From assembly GCF_020037125.1 (NCBI RefSeq), contig NZ_JAIQDG010000040.1:1-64000 (forward strand): 64,000 bases of DNA. Direction: 5' to 3'. Below the pieces are notes generated by a model. The model made no database searches. It was not told where the DNA came from and saw only the letters and a list, made by a program, of their open reading frames with translations. This stretch comes from Myxococcus sp. RHSTA-1-4 (lineage in GTDB: Bacteria; Myxococcota; Myxococcia; Myxococcales; Myxococcaceae). The translations under genes were made by a program, and so were the position numbers. Below, piece by piece: positions 25,257-34,410 of this stretch; position 1 is the first letter of the stretch, and every line of letters starts with the position of its first letter.

Positions 25257-27551
25257 TCACACGTAGCCGAAGCGGCGCCGCGCGAACCACTCCGCGCCGA
25301 GCAGCCCGATGAGCGCCACCAGGTAGTACCAGCGGTCCCACAGCGGCTGGTCCTTGGCGCGGCCCACCTCCACCACCGGCGGGTCCAGCAGCGGCACGTC
25401 GGGCAGTCCGTCCTGGGGCAGCCTGTACGCCTTGCCCCCGGTGGCCTTCGCAATCTGCTCCATCAACTCCGGCCGCACCGAGGCGTCCGACAGTTCGGGC
25501 CCCACGGCGCGCACCGCCACCGCGTCCTCGCCCGAGCCCAGGTCCGTCTCGCCCTTCTTCGCCGAGGCCAGCAGCTTGTACGGGCCCGGCTCGGGCGGCG
25601 CGAACTCCAGCCGCACCACGCCGTCCGCCCCCGTGGTGCCCGTCTGCACGGCCACCGGCTTCTGCGCCGTCACGGAGAACAGCTCCACCCGCACCTGCGC
25701 GTCCAGCGCGGGCTGGTAGTCCGCCATCCGCGCCTGCACCACCACGCCCACGGGCCGCCCCGGCTCCACCGACGGCGGGTCCGCCGTCACCTTCAGCGTC
25801 GTCAGGTCCGGGTCCCTCACCAGCCACCGCAGCGCGTTGCCCCAGAAGCGGTCATACGCGCGGCTGGGCGAGCCATCCTTGTGCGCCGCGAAGGCCCAGT
25901 ACCAGGACGCATCCGTGGCCATCACCAGGGAGCGGCCCCGGCCGTAGTCCCACACCGCCACCAGCGGCGCGTTCTTCCCGTTCGCCGTCAGGTGCGGGTG
26001 GTCCATCAGCACCGTGGCCCCGGGGCGCGCCGTCGTGAGGTTGGCGCCGGGAATGGGCGGCAGCTCCGCCCACGCGGCCTCCGTGCTCGCCGCGCCCGTG
26101 CCGATGGACGTCACCGGGTGGCGCAGCCCCTCCGGCGTCAGGCGGGGCGTGAAGAGCTCCGGGTTGGCGGGGCCGGCGGCCGCCACCGGCAGCGCCTCCA
26201 TCAGCGTGGGCATCGTCGCCCGGCCCTCGCCCAGCACGCTGTCGCCGCCAATCATCACGAAGGCGCCGCCGTTGTGGATGTAGCGCTCCAGGTTCCGCTC
26301 GTACTCGGCGATGGACAGCGACGGGTCCGCGTGCCCGAAGTTCTGGAAGATGACGACGTCGAAGGTGTCCAGCTTCGTGTCGAAGATTTCCTCCATGGGG
26401 AACGGGATGAGGGACAGCTCGCGGTCGCTCACCACGCCCGGGTCATCCGACAGCGTGCGGAGGATGTAGAAGGACACCAGGTCCACGTTGGCGTCCTGCT
26501 TCAGCAGGCCGCGCAGGTAGCGCTCGTCCCACGAGGGCCGGCCCACCACCAGCAGCACACGCACGCGGTCCCGAATCACCTTCAGCGTGAAGGAGCGGCT
26601 GTTGTTGTCCGCCACCGCCTCGTCCGGGAAGGTGGGCACCGTCACCGTGTAGACGAAGCGCCCCGTCTGGTCCGGCGTGAAGGTGAAGGCCACCGGCTTC
26701 ACGTCGTCCGACGACTCCAGGCGCACCGTCTTGCTCGCCACCGTCTTGCCTTCCTGGCTGAGCACCACCGGAATCTCGCGCCCGCTGAAGCCGCGGCCGT
26801 GAATCTCCACCTCCACGGTGAGCGAGTTGCGCACGAAGGCGAAGTCGTCCACCTTCAGCCCCTCCACCGCCAAATCTTTCAGCGCCTCCTGCCCCACGGT
26901 GAAGGTGGAGACGGGCACGTTCAGGTCCGCCAGCGCCGCGCGCGCCCGGCCCACCACGCCCGCCTTCAGCTCCGTGTTGTCCGCGCCGTCGCTGAACAGC
27001 AGCACGCCCGACAGCTTGCGCGAGCCCTGCCCCGCGCCCGCCGCCGAGCGCACCGCGGACAGCAAATCCGTGGTGCCCGCGCGCGCCGGCTCCTTCGCCA
27101 GCGACGCGGCCGTCACCGGCGCCAGCTCCGGGTCGAAGCCGTACAGCTCCACCGTGAAGCGGTCCTGCAAGGCCGCCAGCCGCGGCGCGGCCTTCTCCAG
27201 GAAGGAGGCCACCTGCGCGGTGCGCGTGGGGCCCCCGGGCTCCGTGGGGAAGCTCATGGAGGCGGAGCGGTCCACCAGCACCGCCACGCGGTTCTTCATC
27301 CGCGCCACCTGCAGGTGGCGGATGCCGGGCTCCAGCAGGAAGAAGAACGCGGCCACGCCCGCCCCCACCCGCAGGGCCCAGAGGAGGACACGGCGCCCGC
27401 GCGAGGGCTCGCGGCGCACGCCCCAGGCGGCCAGCGCCACCCCCAGCACCAGTCCGAGGGCGAGCAGCACCAGCGCCCACGGAGGCAGCGGGGAGAGGCT
27501 GACGAACTTCCAGGCGTTGAAGGTGGGCGGGTTCATCCAGGCTTTCGGCAT
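25257..27551 (-). CDS. Membrane VWA / glutamine-amidotransferase-like protein
   Basis: This is a 764-residue protein. Two N-terminal helices (WALVLLALGLVLGVALAAWG and VLLWALRVGAGVAAFFFLL) precede a von Willebrand A domain with an intact MIDAS start (VAVLVDRSASMS) and GTTDLLSAV. A middle region follows with a class I amidotransferase-like fold (DVVIFQNFGH, GGAFVMIGGDSV) lacking a catalytic Cys. It ends in a C-terminal beta-rich part and a terminal helix (WYYLVALIGLLGAEWF). Such proteins occur in MoxR-associated envelope clusters. It is cotranscribed with the DUF4159 gene 12 nt upstream. Start ATG 27551 or 27536 (MNPPTFNAWK). Confidence 0.8.
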   Translation of the reverse strand: MPKAWMNPPTFNAWKFVSLSPLPPWALVLLALGLVLGVALAAWGVRREPSRGRRVLLWALRVGAGVAAFFFLLEPGIRHLQVARMKNRVAVLVDRSASMSFPTEPGGPTRTAQVASFLEKAAPRLAALQDRFTVELYGFDPELAPVTAASLAKEPARAGTTDLLSAVRSAAGAGQGSRKLSGVLLFSDGADNTELKAGVVGRARAALADLNVPVSTFTVGQEALKDLAVEGLKVDDFAFVRNSLTVEVEIHGRGFSGREIPVVLSQEGKTVASKTVRLESSDDVKPVAFTFTPDQTGRFVYTVTVPTFPDEAVADNNSRSFTLKVIRDRVRVLLVVGRPSWDERYLRGLLKQDANVDLVSFYILRTLSDDPGVVSDRELSLIPFPMEEIFDTKLDTFDVVIFQNFGHADPSLSIAEYERNLERYIHNGGAFVMIGGDSVLGEGRATMPTLMEALPVAAAGPANPELFTPRLTPEGLRHPVTSIGTGAASTEAAWAELPPIPGANLTTARPGATVLMDHPHLTANGKNAPLVAVWDYGRGRSLVMATDASWYWAFAAHKDGSPSRAYDRFWGNALRWLVRDPDLTTLKVTADPPSVEPGRPVGVVVQARMADYQPALDAQVRVELFSVTAQKPVAVQTGTTGADGVVRLEFAPPEPGPYKLLASAKKGETDLGSGEDAVAVRAVGPELSDASVRPELMEQIAKATGGKAYRLPQDGLPDVPLLDPPVVEVGRAKDQPLWDRWYYLVALIGLLGAEWFARRRFGYV

Positions 27552-27563
27552 CGGGCCGGGGCT

Positions 27564-28322
27564 TCAGCGCCGCTTGTTGAGGATGAGCTGAAGGTGGACG
27601 GCGTCGTCCTTGTAGTCCAGGCAGAGGGCATACATGCAGATGTTGATGCCCAGCCGCACGGCCAGCTCGCGCTGGGGCTCTCCGCCGGGGGACACGTCGA
27701 ACTCGAAGTCGCCGGACTCGCTGCGGCTCCACGCGCCGGCCAAATCGTTCTGCGAGTAGAGCACCGCGGCGCGCTTGCCCAGCATGGCCCCCATCAACTG
27801 GGGCTTGTTGAGCAGCCGCCCCGGCGCCGAGTCCAGCATGAAGAAGGACTTGAACACCACGTGGCTGGAGGGCACCGGCGCCAGCGGGTTCTGCGGCAGC
27901 ACGCGCGCCATCTCCCGGCGGAAGGCGCTGTCGAAGCCGTCCCCGTCGCTGCCGTCGTTGGCGTCCGCCAGCAGGAAGCCGCCGTAGGTGAGGTAGCGGC
28001 GCAGGTTGGCCACCTCCGCCTCGGTGAGCGCGGGGAAGCCGCCCTCGCCGCCGAAGTAGAGGAAGGGGTACTCGAAGAGCTCCGGCGAGCTGAGCGCGAA
28101 GGGGCGCGCGTCCGGCACCACCTCCACGGAGGTGCGGCGCTGCAGCTCCCAGGCGATGCGCCGCAGCCCGGACAGGCGCGAGTCCCAGCGGCCGCCGTGG
28201 CGGGCCACCGCGGGGATGAAGCGGCTCTTCTCGCCAAAGGCGTCCGCCCGCCGGGACAGCAGCGGGACGAGCGCGGCGGAGCCGAGCAGGAGGTTTCGAC
28301 GCGTCAATCGCCGGGCGGACAT
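27564..28322 (-). CDS. DUF4159 protein with Tat signal
   Basis: This is a 252-residue protein. The N-terminus MSARRLTRRNLLLGSAALVP is a twin-arginine signal, so it is exported folded. The body (FPFLYFGGEGGFPALTEAEV-like block, then LTYGGFLLADANDGSDGDGF and a C-terminal NICMYALCLDYKDDAVH) fits DUF4159, an amidotransferase-like fold of unknown function. DUF4159 genes are usually beside VWA-containing membrane proteins and MoxR/DUF58 genes; here only the VWA partner remains adjacent. It is divergent from the 87-aa membrane protein gene. Confidence 0.85.
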   Translation of the reverse strand: MSARRLTRRNLLLGSAALVPLLSRRADAFGEKSRFIPAVARHGGRWDSRLSGLRRIAWELQRRTSVEVVPDARPFALSSPELFEYPFLYFGGEGGFPALTEAEVANLRRYLTYGGFLLADANDGSDGDGFDSAFRREMARVLPQNPLAPVPSSHVVFKSFFMLDSAPGRLLNKPQLMGAMLGKRAAVLYSQNDLAGAWSRSESGDFEFDVSPGGEPQRELAVRLGINICMYALCLDYKDDAVHLQLILNKRR

Positions 28323-28379
28323 GGAGCGTTTCTATATACCGTCGACGGGTGCTCGCATTCCCCGGTATAGAGGGGCCCC

Positions 28380-28643
28380 ATGGCAAAAGGCGGACAGACG
28401 CTCCCGGAACCCGGCTCGGCGGAGGTCCGGGCCGCCTGGGCCCGGAAGGAGGCGGGTGACGTGGCCGGCGCCCGGCGCGACGCCGAGCGCATCCTGGCGG
28501 GCAACCCCTCCCCCGAGGACCGGGCGGAGGCGGAGGAGCTGCTCCGGCGCACCTCCACGCCCCGCGACCTGTACGGCTACGCCCTCCTGGCCGCCGCCGT
28601 CTTCATCGTGCTGCTGATGCTGGCGCTATCCCGGTACGCATAA
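28380..28643 (+). CDS. Small C-terminally anchored membrane protein
   Basis: This is an 87-residue protein from ATG 28380. A charged, alanine-rich helical N-terminus (VRAAWARKEAGDVAGARRDA, reminiscent of one TPR-like helix pair) is followed by one membrane segment (GYALLAAAVFIVLLMLALS) and a three-residue tail. It lies 57 nt from the divergent DUF4159 start and 67 nt before the next membrane protein. I recognise no family. A role in organising envelope complexes is possible but unsupported. Confidence 0.7.
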   Translation: MAKGGQTLPEPGSAEVRAAWARKEAGDVAGARRDAERILAGNPSPEDRAEAEELLRRTSTPRDLYGYALLAAAVFIVLLMLALSRYA

Positions 28644-28710
28644 GCTAGAGAGGTGGTCCGCGCGTCCGTCCCGGCCGCGCACCGCTTCGAAGAAGCAAGG
28701 AGATGGAGCC

Positions 28711-29424
28711 ATGGAAGGCCTCCTCCAGGCCCTCAAGGCGTACCAGACGTTCAACCCCTCCGGCTGGGTGGGCATCTACCGGCTGCTGCCCATGTGGGGC
28801 GGCATCGTCTGCTGCGTCGCCGGGGTGACACTGCTGCTGGTGGGCGGAGGCAGGCTGTTCCGCGTGCTGGCGGGCCCCATCGGCGGCGTGCTGGGCCTGC
28901 TCTGGACGCAGGTCGTCGTCACGAAGCTGGGCCTGCCGGCGGAGATGCTGGGCGGGCGCCTGCCCACCGTCGTCGCGGTGGTGCTGCTCGCCATGGGCTT
29001 CCTCTTCCCGCCGGCCATCACCTTCCTGGGCCTGGGCGTGCCGCTGGGCCTCGTCGCCGGGCAGATCGCCGGGCCCCAGGACTTCCTGCTGGGCTTCGCG
29101 CCGGGCTTCATCATCGGCGGGCTGGTGGGCGCGCTGCTCCACCGTCAGGTCAGCGTGCTGGTCGCCTCGGCGGTGGGCGCGTGGGTGCTGGTCATCGGCG
29201 CGCTCGCGGCGCTGCACCAGTTCGGCGGGCTGGTGGCGGCGGTGGCCGGCCGGCCGTGGGGCGTCATCGTCGCGGCGGGCCTCTTCGCCGTGGCGGGCGC
29301 CGTGTACCAGCTGGCGGTCCGCCCTTCTCCCGAGCAGGCGGACAAGGAGCGCGCCGAGCGCGAGCGGCTGAAGCAACGACAGGCGGAGCAGCGGGCGCTC
29401 GAAAAACGGTGGGGGGTCAAGTAA
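28711..29424 (+). CDS. Polytopic membrane protein (DUF4203/TMEM198-like)
   Basis: This is a 237-residue protein with about six or seven membrane helices, glycine-rich and evenly spaced (IVCCVAGVTLLLVGGGRLF, TVVAVVLLAMGFLFPPAITF, FAPGFIIGGLVGALLH). It ends in a strongly charged cytoplasmic helix (QADKERAERERLKQRQAEQR). The repeated Gly-rich hairpins resemble DUF4203/TMEM198 proteins, whose molecular role in bacteria is unknown. ATG 28711 is preceded by AAGGAGATGGAGCC. It may be cotranscribed with the 87-aa membrane protein upstream. Confidence 0.72.
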   Translation: MEGLLQALKAYQTFNPSGWVGIYRLLPMWGGIVCCVAGVTLLLVGGGRLFRVLAGPIGGVLGLLWTQVVVTKLGLPAEMLGGRLPTVVAVVLLAMGFLFPPAITFLGLGVPLGLVAGQIAGPQDFLLGFAPGFIIGGLVGALLHRQVSVLVASAVGAWVLVIGALAALHQFGGLVAAVAGRPWGVIVAAGLFAVAGAVYQLAVRPSPEQADKERAERERLKQRQAEQRALEKRWGVK

Positions 29425-29515
29425 CGGGCCCTCCCCTCCGGGCCGTGCTTTACGTCCAGCGGCCCGGCGCGTACATTCCGCCGCCTTTCCCCCCGGAATC
29501 CCCCCGTAAGGACTG

Positions 29516-30970
29516 ATGGGCCAGGCCAGGCGCAAGGAGAAGGAAAAGCAACAGGACGTCCCCGCGGCGCCCGCTCCCCAGCAGGAGGCCCCCGCCTCCC
29601 ACGCGTGGGTGAAGCCCGTGGGGTTGTCCCGCAGGGGTTGGGCCGTGCTCGCCGGCCTCATCCTCCTCATGCAGGCGCCCCTCATCCACTACGCCCTCTT
29701 CCGCGGTGAGGCGGACGTGACGGCGGCGTTGCCCTACTCGCAGGACTTCTCGGACCCGGCCGTGGTGGAGCGCGACTTCTTCACCACCGGTGGCTTCTGG
29801 CGCACGGTGCGCGGCGAGCTGCTCGCCCCGGGAGTGAAGAACAACCCCCTCTGGCTGCAGGCTCCCCTGCCGGACGATGTGGCCGTCGAGTTCGACGTGC
29901 GGTCCGAGTTCCCGGAGGGCGACATCCGGGTGGAGATTTTCGGCAACGGCGTGGACCCTTCCTCGGGCTACGTGCTGGTGCAGGGCGGCTGGAACAACTC
30001 CCTGTCCGTCCTCGCCCGCAAGGACATGAACGCGCCCTCGCTGGACGCGCTCAAGCGCCGCGCCGCCCGCGTCGCCGAGTCCGGGGGTGGCCAGGGCGCC
30101 GACCTCGTGAGCAGCGGCGTCTTCAAGGAGGACACCCAGGTGCGCGTGGAGGCCCGGGGTACCCCGGTGCAGGCGGGCCGCACGTACCACTGGCGCATCG
30201 AGCGCCGCGGCTCGCTGCTGCGCTGGTCCGTCGACGGCGAGACGCTGCTGGAGCTGGACGACCCGTTCCCGCTCAAGGGCCCGGGCCATGACCGGCTGGG
30301 GCTGTCCGGCAACGAGTCCCAGATTTTCTACGACAACCTGCGCGTGGACACGCCCGACCGGCTGCCCGCCACCGCGCCCCGGGCCGCCGCGCCCCCGCCG
30401 CCGCCCGGCCCCTACGCGGACGACTTCAACCGCTCCGAGCTGGGCGACGCGTGGAACGTCACCAACCCCTCCGCGGTGAGGCTGGTGGACGGCGCGCTCG
30501 TGGTGGAGCTCGCCCACAACCGCCCCGTGTGGCTGAAGCGGCCCATCCCCACCAACGCCACCATCGAGTTCGACGCCTGGACGGAGAACCCCGAGGGCGA
30601 CATCAAGGTGGAGGCCTGGGGCGACGGCCGTTCCTTCTATGCCGGCGACCTGCGGCTGCAGTACACGGCCAGCGGCTACGTCTTCATCTTCGGCGGCTGG
30701 CGCAACACCCAGTCCGCCATTGCCCGTCAGCACGAGCACACCAACGACCGCGCGGTGCGCGACGGCGCGGCGGTGGTGGCCGGCAAGCGCCACCACATCA
30801 AGATTACCCGCCGCGGAGGCCACCTCGCGTGGGAGCTGGATGGCCAGCCCTTCCTCACCCTCCAGGACCCCGCTCCGCTGGAGGGGCCGCGCAACCAGTA
30901 CTTCGGGTTCTCGGGTTGGAAGACCCGTGTCCACTTCGACAATCTGAAAATCGAGCCGCTCTCCCCCTAG
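29516..30970 (+). CDS. Membrane-anchored protein with two LamG-like beta-sandwich domains
   Basis: This is a 484-residue protein. A basic Lys/Glu-rich cytoplasmic start is followed by one membrane helix (WAVLAGLILLMQAPLIHYAL), then two homologous extracytoplasmic domains of ~200 residues. Matching blocks show the duplication: AVEFDVRSEFPEGDIRVEIF with TIEFDAWTENPEGDIKVEAW, YVLVQGGWNNSLSVLAR with YVFIFGGWRNTQSAIAR, and the ends FYDNLRV and HFDNLKIE. The fold resembles the concanavalin-like (LamG/DUF1080) class that binds sugars. The binding target is unknown. The ketoacyl synthase gene follows after 18 nt, suggesting one transcript. Confidence 0.75.
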   Translation: MGQARRKEKEKQQDVPAAPAPQQEAPASHAWVKPVGLSRRGWAVLAGLILLMQAPLIHYALFRGEADVTAALPYSQDFSDPAVVERDFFTTGGFWRTVRGELLAPGVKNNPLWLQAPLPDDVAVEFDVRSEFPEGDIRVEIFGNGVDPSSGYVLVQGGWNNSLSVLARKDMNAPSLDALKRRAARVAESGGGQGADLVSSGVFKEDTQVRVEARGTPVQAGRTYHWRIERRGSLLRWSVDGETLLELDDPFPLKGPGHDRLGLSGNESQIFYDNLRVDTPDRLPATAPRAAAPPPPPGPYADDFNRSELGDAWNVTNPSAVRLVDGALVVELAHNRPVWLKRPIPTNATIEFDAWTENPEGDIKVEAWGDGRSFYAGDLRLQYTASGYVFIFGGWRNTQSAIARQHEHTNDRAVRDGAAVVAGKRHHIKITRRGGHLAWELDGQPFLTLQDPAPLEGPRNQYFGFSGWKTRVHFDNLKIEPLSP

Positions 30971-30988
30971 CGGCAAGGAAGCCCTCCC

Positions 30989-32557
30989 GTGCGTAGAGTC
31001 GGAATCTTCGGCTGGGGCGTCGTCGCCCCCCGGTCCAGGAACATCGAAGCTTTTGAGAGGAACCTCTCGTCCTCCGAGAGCTGGCTGTCTCCCTTCAACG
31101 GCTTCGGGCCGGACAACTTCCTCGTCGGCATGCCGGAGTTCGACCTGGCGGAGTACAAGCCATGGATTGACGCCCGCTTCCCCGGCAGCCGCTTCTCCCA
31201 GCTCGAGCGGAAGATGGGCCAGCCGACGCAGTTCGCCATCGGCGCCTTCATCCAGTCGCTCTCGCAGAACCCCGGCCTGGAGCAGGAGCTGCAGGCGCTG
31301 GGGCCCCGCGCCCACGTCTATGTGGGCACCGGCCTGGGAGACCTGCCCACCATCCAGGCCATCTCCCTGGACCTGTACCGCGCCCAGCGCCGGTGGGACC
31401 GCTTCTGGGCGGCCCCGGAGCGCAACGCCGTCCTGCGCCAGTGGCTGGAGACGCGCGAGCCGCTGCCCGGCCTGCCGCCGGAGCCCTCCACCGTGGACGA
31501 GGCCACGCGCGACGAGGCCGAGGACGCCTGGTGGCACTACTGGGCCGGCCGCTCCACCGAGCTGCGCGAGTACCTGGCGGAGCTGCGCGAGATTGAAGCC
31601 CTCGGCGTGCCCGACGAGGGCGACGTCGAGTCCGCCAAGCTGGCCGTCATCAAGGAGAAGCGCACCCGCAACGCGCGGCTGCAGAAGAAGTGGAGCTCCC
31701 CGGAGCCGCCCTGGAACTCGGTGTCCTCCAACGTGCTGTGGAACATCCACAACACGCCCGCCTCGCAGATTTCGATGCTGGGGCACATCACCGGCATGAC
31801 GTTCGCCCCGGTGGCCGCGTGCTCCTCCTTCGGCTACGGCCTGAAGCTGGCCATCAACGCCATCCAGCTCGGCCAGGCGAAGGCCGTCGTCATGGGCATG
31901 ACGGACGCGGCACCGAACCCGCTCGTCGTGGGCGGCTTCTACAACGCCCGCGTCATCTCCGCGGACGCCGCCGTCTCCAAGCCCCTCACCGCACTGCGCG
32001 GCACGCACATCGCCGGCGGCTCGGTGGTGTGGGTGCTGGGAGACTTGGAGCACTTCACCGCCAGGGGCTTCAAGCCGCTGGGCATGGAGCCGGTGTCCGT
32101 GGGCGTCACCGCGGACGCGGACCACATCATCACCCCGTCCAAGGAGGGCCCCACGCTGGCCATCCGCGAGGCGCTGGACGCCGCCGGCGCCACCCCGGCG
32201 GACATGGGGAGCTGGGATTTGCACGCCACCGCCACCCCGGGTGACTTCCTGGAGGTGCAGAACCTGCGCGACGTGCTGCCCGAGTCGGTGCTGATTACCG
32301 CGCGCAAGGGCACCTTCGGCCACGGCATGGCGGCGGGCGGCGGCTGGGAGCTGACGGCCCAGTACCTCGGCTACGGCCAGGGCAAGGTGTACCCCACGCC
32401 GCTGAAGCAGGCGGAGCTCAACAAGCAGATTTCCCGCGTCCACGGCCGCTTCGTCTTCGACGAGGCGGTGGCGGCGCCCGCGGGCTGCGCGGGCAAGCTG
32501 TCCATGGGCGTGGGCGGCATCAACGCCTGCGTGATTTCGCGCCCCTGGAAGAAGTAG
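30989..32557 (+). CDS. Divergent beta-ketoacyl synthase-family enzyme
   Basis: This 522-residue protein has a thiolase/KAS fold. The nucleophile is in PVAACSSFGYGL. The first catalytic histidine lies in DLHATATPGDFLE (usual form: HGTGT-x-x-ND). The second is in KGTFGHGMAAGG (usual KxxxGHxxxAAG), and the C-terminus has SMGVGGINACVI, close to the glycine-rich KAS ending. A ~110-residue charged insertion (about 125-235) interrupts the N-terminal half. It probably condenses acyl thioesters, but specificity and partner carrier protein are unknown. The start is GTG 30989 after AAGGAAG. No acyl carrier protein gene is nearby. Confidence 0.82.
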   Translation: MRRVGIFGWGVVAPRSRNIEAFERNLSSSESWLSPFNGFGPDNFLVGMPEFDLAEYKPWIDARFPGSRFSQLERKMGQPTQFAIGAFIQSLSQNPGLEQELQALGPRAHVYVGTGLGDLPTIQAISLDLYRAQRRWDRFWAAPERNAVLRQWLETREPLPGLPPEPSTVDEATRDEAEDAWWHYWAGRSTELREYLAELREIEALGVPDEGDVESAKLAVIKEKRTRNARLQKKWSSPEPPWNSVSSNVLWNIHNTPASQISMLGHITGMTFAPVAACSSFGYGLKLAINAIQLGQAKAVVMGMTDAAPNPLVVGGFYNARVISADAAVSKPLTALRGTHIAGGSVVWVLGDLEHFTARGFKPLGMEPVSVGVTADADHIITPSKEGPTLAIREALDAAGATPADMGSWDLHATATPGDFLEVQNLRDVLPESVLITARKGTFGHGMAAGGGWELTAQYLGYGQGKVYPTPLKQAELNKQISRVHGRFVFDEAVAAPAGCAGKLSMGVGGINACVISRPWKK

Positions 32558-32573
32558 GAGCGCGAGGAGGGCT

Positions 32574-33125
32574 TCAGGGGTGGGCGCTCTTCGCGTCCGC
32601 CTCCAGCCTCGCGGCCGCCTCGGGGTCGATGCGCTGGAGCAGCTCCAGCTCCATCTGCAAGTCCCTGGCGAAGGTCTGCTGCGTGGGCAGCGAGCTGCGG
32701 GCGCCGCCGCCGGAGATGGCCACCGCCCGCTCCGTGCGCGTCCTCACCACGCCGTCCGTGTAGTTGGTGCCAATCTCCTGCGTGGTGCGGTCCAGCCGCT
32801 GCACCCGCAGCACGCAGCCCCCGTCCGCCCGGGAGACGCCCTCCACCAGGAACTTGGAGGAGGTGGTGGGGCCCAGCGTGCCGCCCCCGGACTCACGCCA
32901 CTCCGTCTCCAGCACGTAGCGGCCCGGGTTCTCCCGCCACGAGTAGCCCTTGTCATTCATGACCTCGTGCACGCGCGGCCAGATTTCCGCCAGCGGCTTC
33001 CGGTAGACGTGCTCCGCCGCCTTGTCCCGCATGTAGTTCTTCCGGAGCGAGCCGGAGCAACCGGTGAGCACCATCAACATGGCGATGGCGAGACACACTC
33101 CCGCGAAGCGGGTGATGCGGTACAT
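32574..33125 (-). CDS. Lipoprotein of unknown function
   Basis: This is a 183-residue protein starting at ATG 33125 (MYRITRFAGVCLAIAMLMVL) with lipobox LTGC. The mature part has mixed alpha/beta character (PLAEIWPRVHEVMNDKGYSW, YVLETEWRESGG, CVLRVQRLDRTTQ) and a C-terminal helical region. It resembles the short outer-membrane-targeted lipoproteins with a BamC-like fold, but I cannot assign it. It lies 110 nt downstream of the RpoH-like sigma gene on the same strand and converges with the ketoacyl synthase. Confidence 0.75.
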   Translation of the reverse strand: MYRITRFAGVCLAIAMLMVLTGCSGSLRKNYMRDKAAEHVYRKPLAEIWPRVHEVMNDKGYSWRENPGRYVLETEWRESGGGTLGPTTSSKFLVEGVSRADGGCVLRVQRLDRTTQEIGTNYTDGVVRTRTERAVAISGGGARSSLPTQQTFARDLQMELELLQRIDPEAAARLEADAKSAHP

Positions 33126-33235
33126 GCGAAGGCCCCCTGAAGTCCGAGATGAACGGCGCCGGGCGGCCAGCATACCGCCCCCGCCCGGCGGTGTATCCCG
33201 GGGCTCCCTGGCTGTCCGGCCTAGCTCCGGGGCCG

Positions 33236-34342
33236 TCAGACCTTTGGTGTTGCAACGAGGTCGAAGTCGGGAATCTGCTCGCGCATGAACTCGCGCATCC
33301 GGTTGATGAGGGCGGCCTCAATCTGCCGGGCGCGCTCGCGGCTGACGCCGTACTTGTCGCCGATGTCCTGGAGCGTGAGGGGCTCGTCGGAGACGAGGCG
33401 GTTCTCGAAGATGAAGCGCTCCTTGCCCTCCAGCGTCCGGGCGAACTCGGCCAGCTTCTCGTGGAAGAGGGCCTTGAGCTGCTCGGCGCCGAGCCGCTCG
33501 TCGGCGGGCATGGCGGCGGAGGGCAGGTAGCGGTCGGCGCGCGTCGCGCCCGAGTCCTCGTCCCCGCGCAGCGGCGCGTCGATGGACACCTCGTCGTGCC
33601 CCAGCCGCTGGTCCATCTCCACCACGTCCTGCTCGCTGACGTTGAGCCGCTCCGCCAGGAGCTTGGGGCTGGCCTCGAAGCCCTGGGCGATGAGCTTCTC
33701 CTGCTCCTGGCGCAGCTTGAAGAAGAGCTTCCGCTGGGCCTCGGTGGTCCCCAGCTTCACCATCTTCCAGTTGTCCATGATGTAGCGGAGGATGTAGGCG
33801 CGAATCCACCACGCGGCGTAGCTGCTGAGCTTCACTCCGCGTTCGGGGTCGTACTTCTTCACCGCCTGCATCAGCCCGATGTTGCCCTCCTGGACGAGGT
33901 CCAGGAGGGAGAGCGGGTTGCGGTGGTACTCGTGTGCCAGCTTGACGACCAGGCGCAGGTTGGAGGCCACCAGCCGGTAGGCCGCCCCCACGTCCCCCGT
34001 GTCGCGGTACTTCCGGGCGAGGGCGACCTCCTCCTCCCGCGTCAGCAGGGGGTGGCGCTGCACCTCCGCCATGTAGGCCTGGAGGGGGTCCTTCGTGGCC
34101 AGCCCCGAGTCCGCCACCCGGGCCAGGGCCTGGGTGGGCACGGCGGGGGTGGACAGGTCCACGTCGGACTCCACCTCGGCCAGCTCCGAGGGGTCCGGCT
34201 CCAGGGCGTCCGGGTCGGCCGACGCCCCGGGCCCTTCCGCCTCGGGCTCCACGACCTCCGCCTCGACGACCTCCGCCGTGGCTGGCCGCTTCGCGCGAGG
34301 GCGGGGGGACGCTCCTTTGGTTCTCTTCCTCCCATTCGCCAT
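33236..34342 (-). CDS. RpoH-like alternative sigma factor with long acidic N-terminus
   Basis: This is a 368-residue protein from ATG 34342 (MANGRKRTKGA). After a ~75-residue Pro/Glu-rich extension comes region 1.2 (DPLQAYMAEVQRHPLLTREE). Region 2 follows: NPLSLLDLVQEGNIGLMQAV and SSYAAWWIRAYILRYIMDNW. Then come an RpoH-typical VKLGTTEAQRKLFFKLR and region 4 (LTLQDIGDKYGVSRERARQI). It belongs to the sigma32 group, like the M. xanthus SigB/SigC/SigD/SigE paralogues that act in development and stress; which one it matches is uncertain. It shares a 68-nt divergent promoter region with the helicase gene. Confidence 0.9.
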   Translation of the reverse strand: MANGRKRTKGASPRPRAKRPATAEVVEAEVVEPEAEGPGASADPDALEPDPSELAEVESDVDLSTPAVPTQALARVADSGLATKDPLQAYMAEVQRHPLLTREEEVALARKYRDTGDVGAAYRLVASNLRLVVKLAHEYHRNPLSLLDLVQEGNIGLMQAVKKYDPERGVKLSSYAAWWIRAYILRYIMDNWKMVKLGTTEAQRKLFFKLRQEQEKLIAQGFEASPKLLAERLNVSEQDVVEMDQRLGHDEVSIDAPLRGDEDSGATRADRYLPSAAMPADERLGAEQLKALFHEKLAEFARTLEGKERFIFENRLVSDEPLTLQDIGDKYGVSRERARQIEAALINRMREFMREQIPDFDLVATPKV

Positions 34343-34410
34343 GGGCACTCCATACAGCAAAGTGCTGCGATTGTTGCCAGAGGGTAATGCAGGGGCTATG
34401 CCCATGCTTG

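Noticed and set aside
25166-25261. 28-codon frame after the VWA gene on the minus strand with a GTGA overlap
   Set aside because: Too short, no ribosome site and no family; probably chance in G+C-rich sequence.
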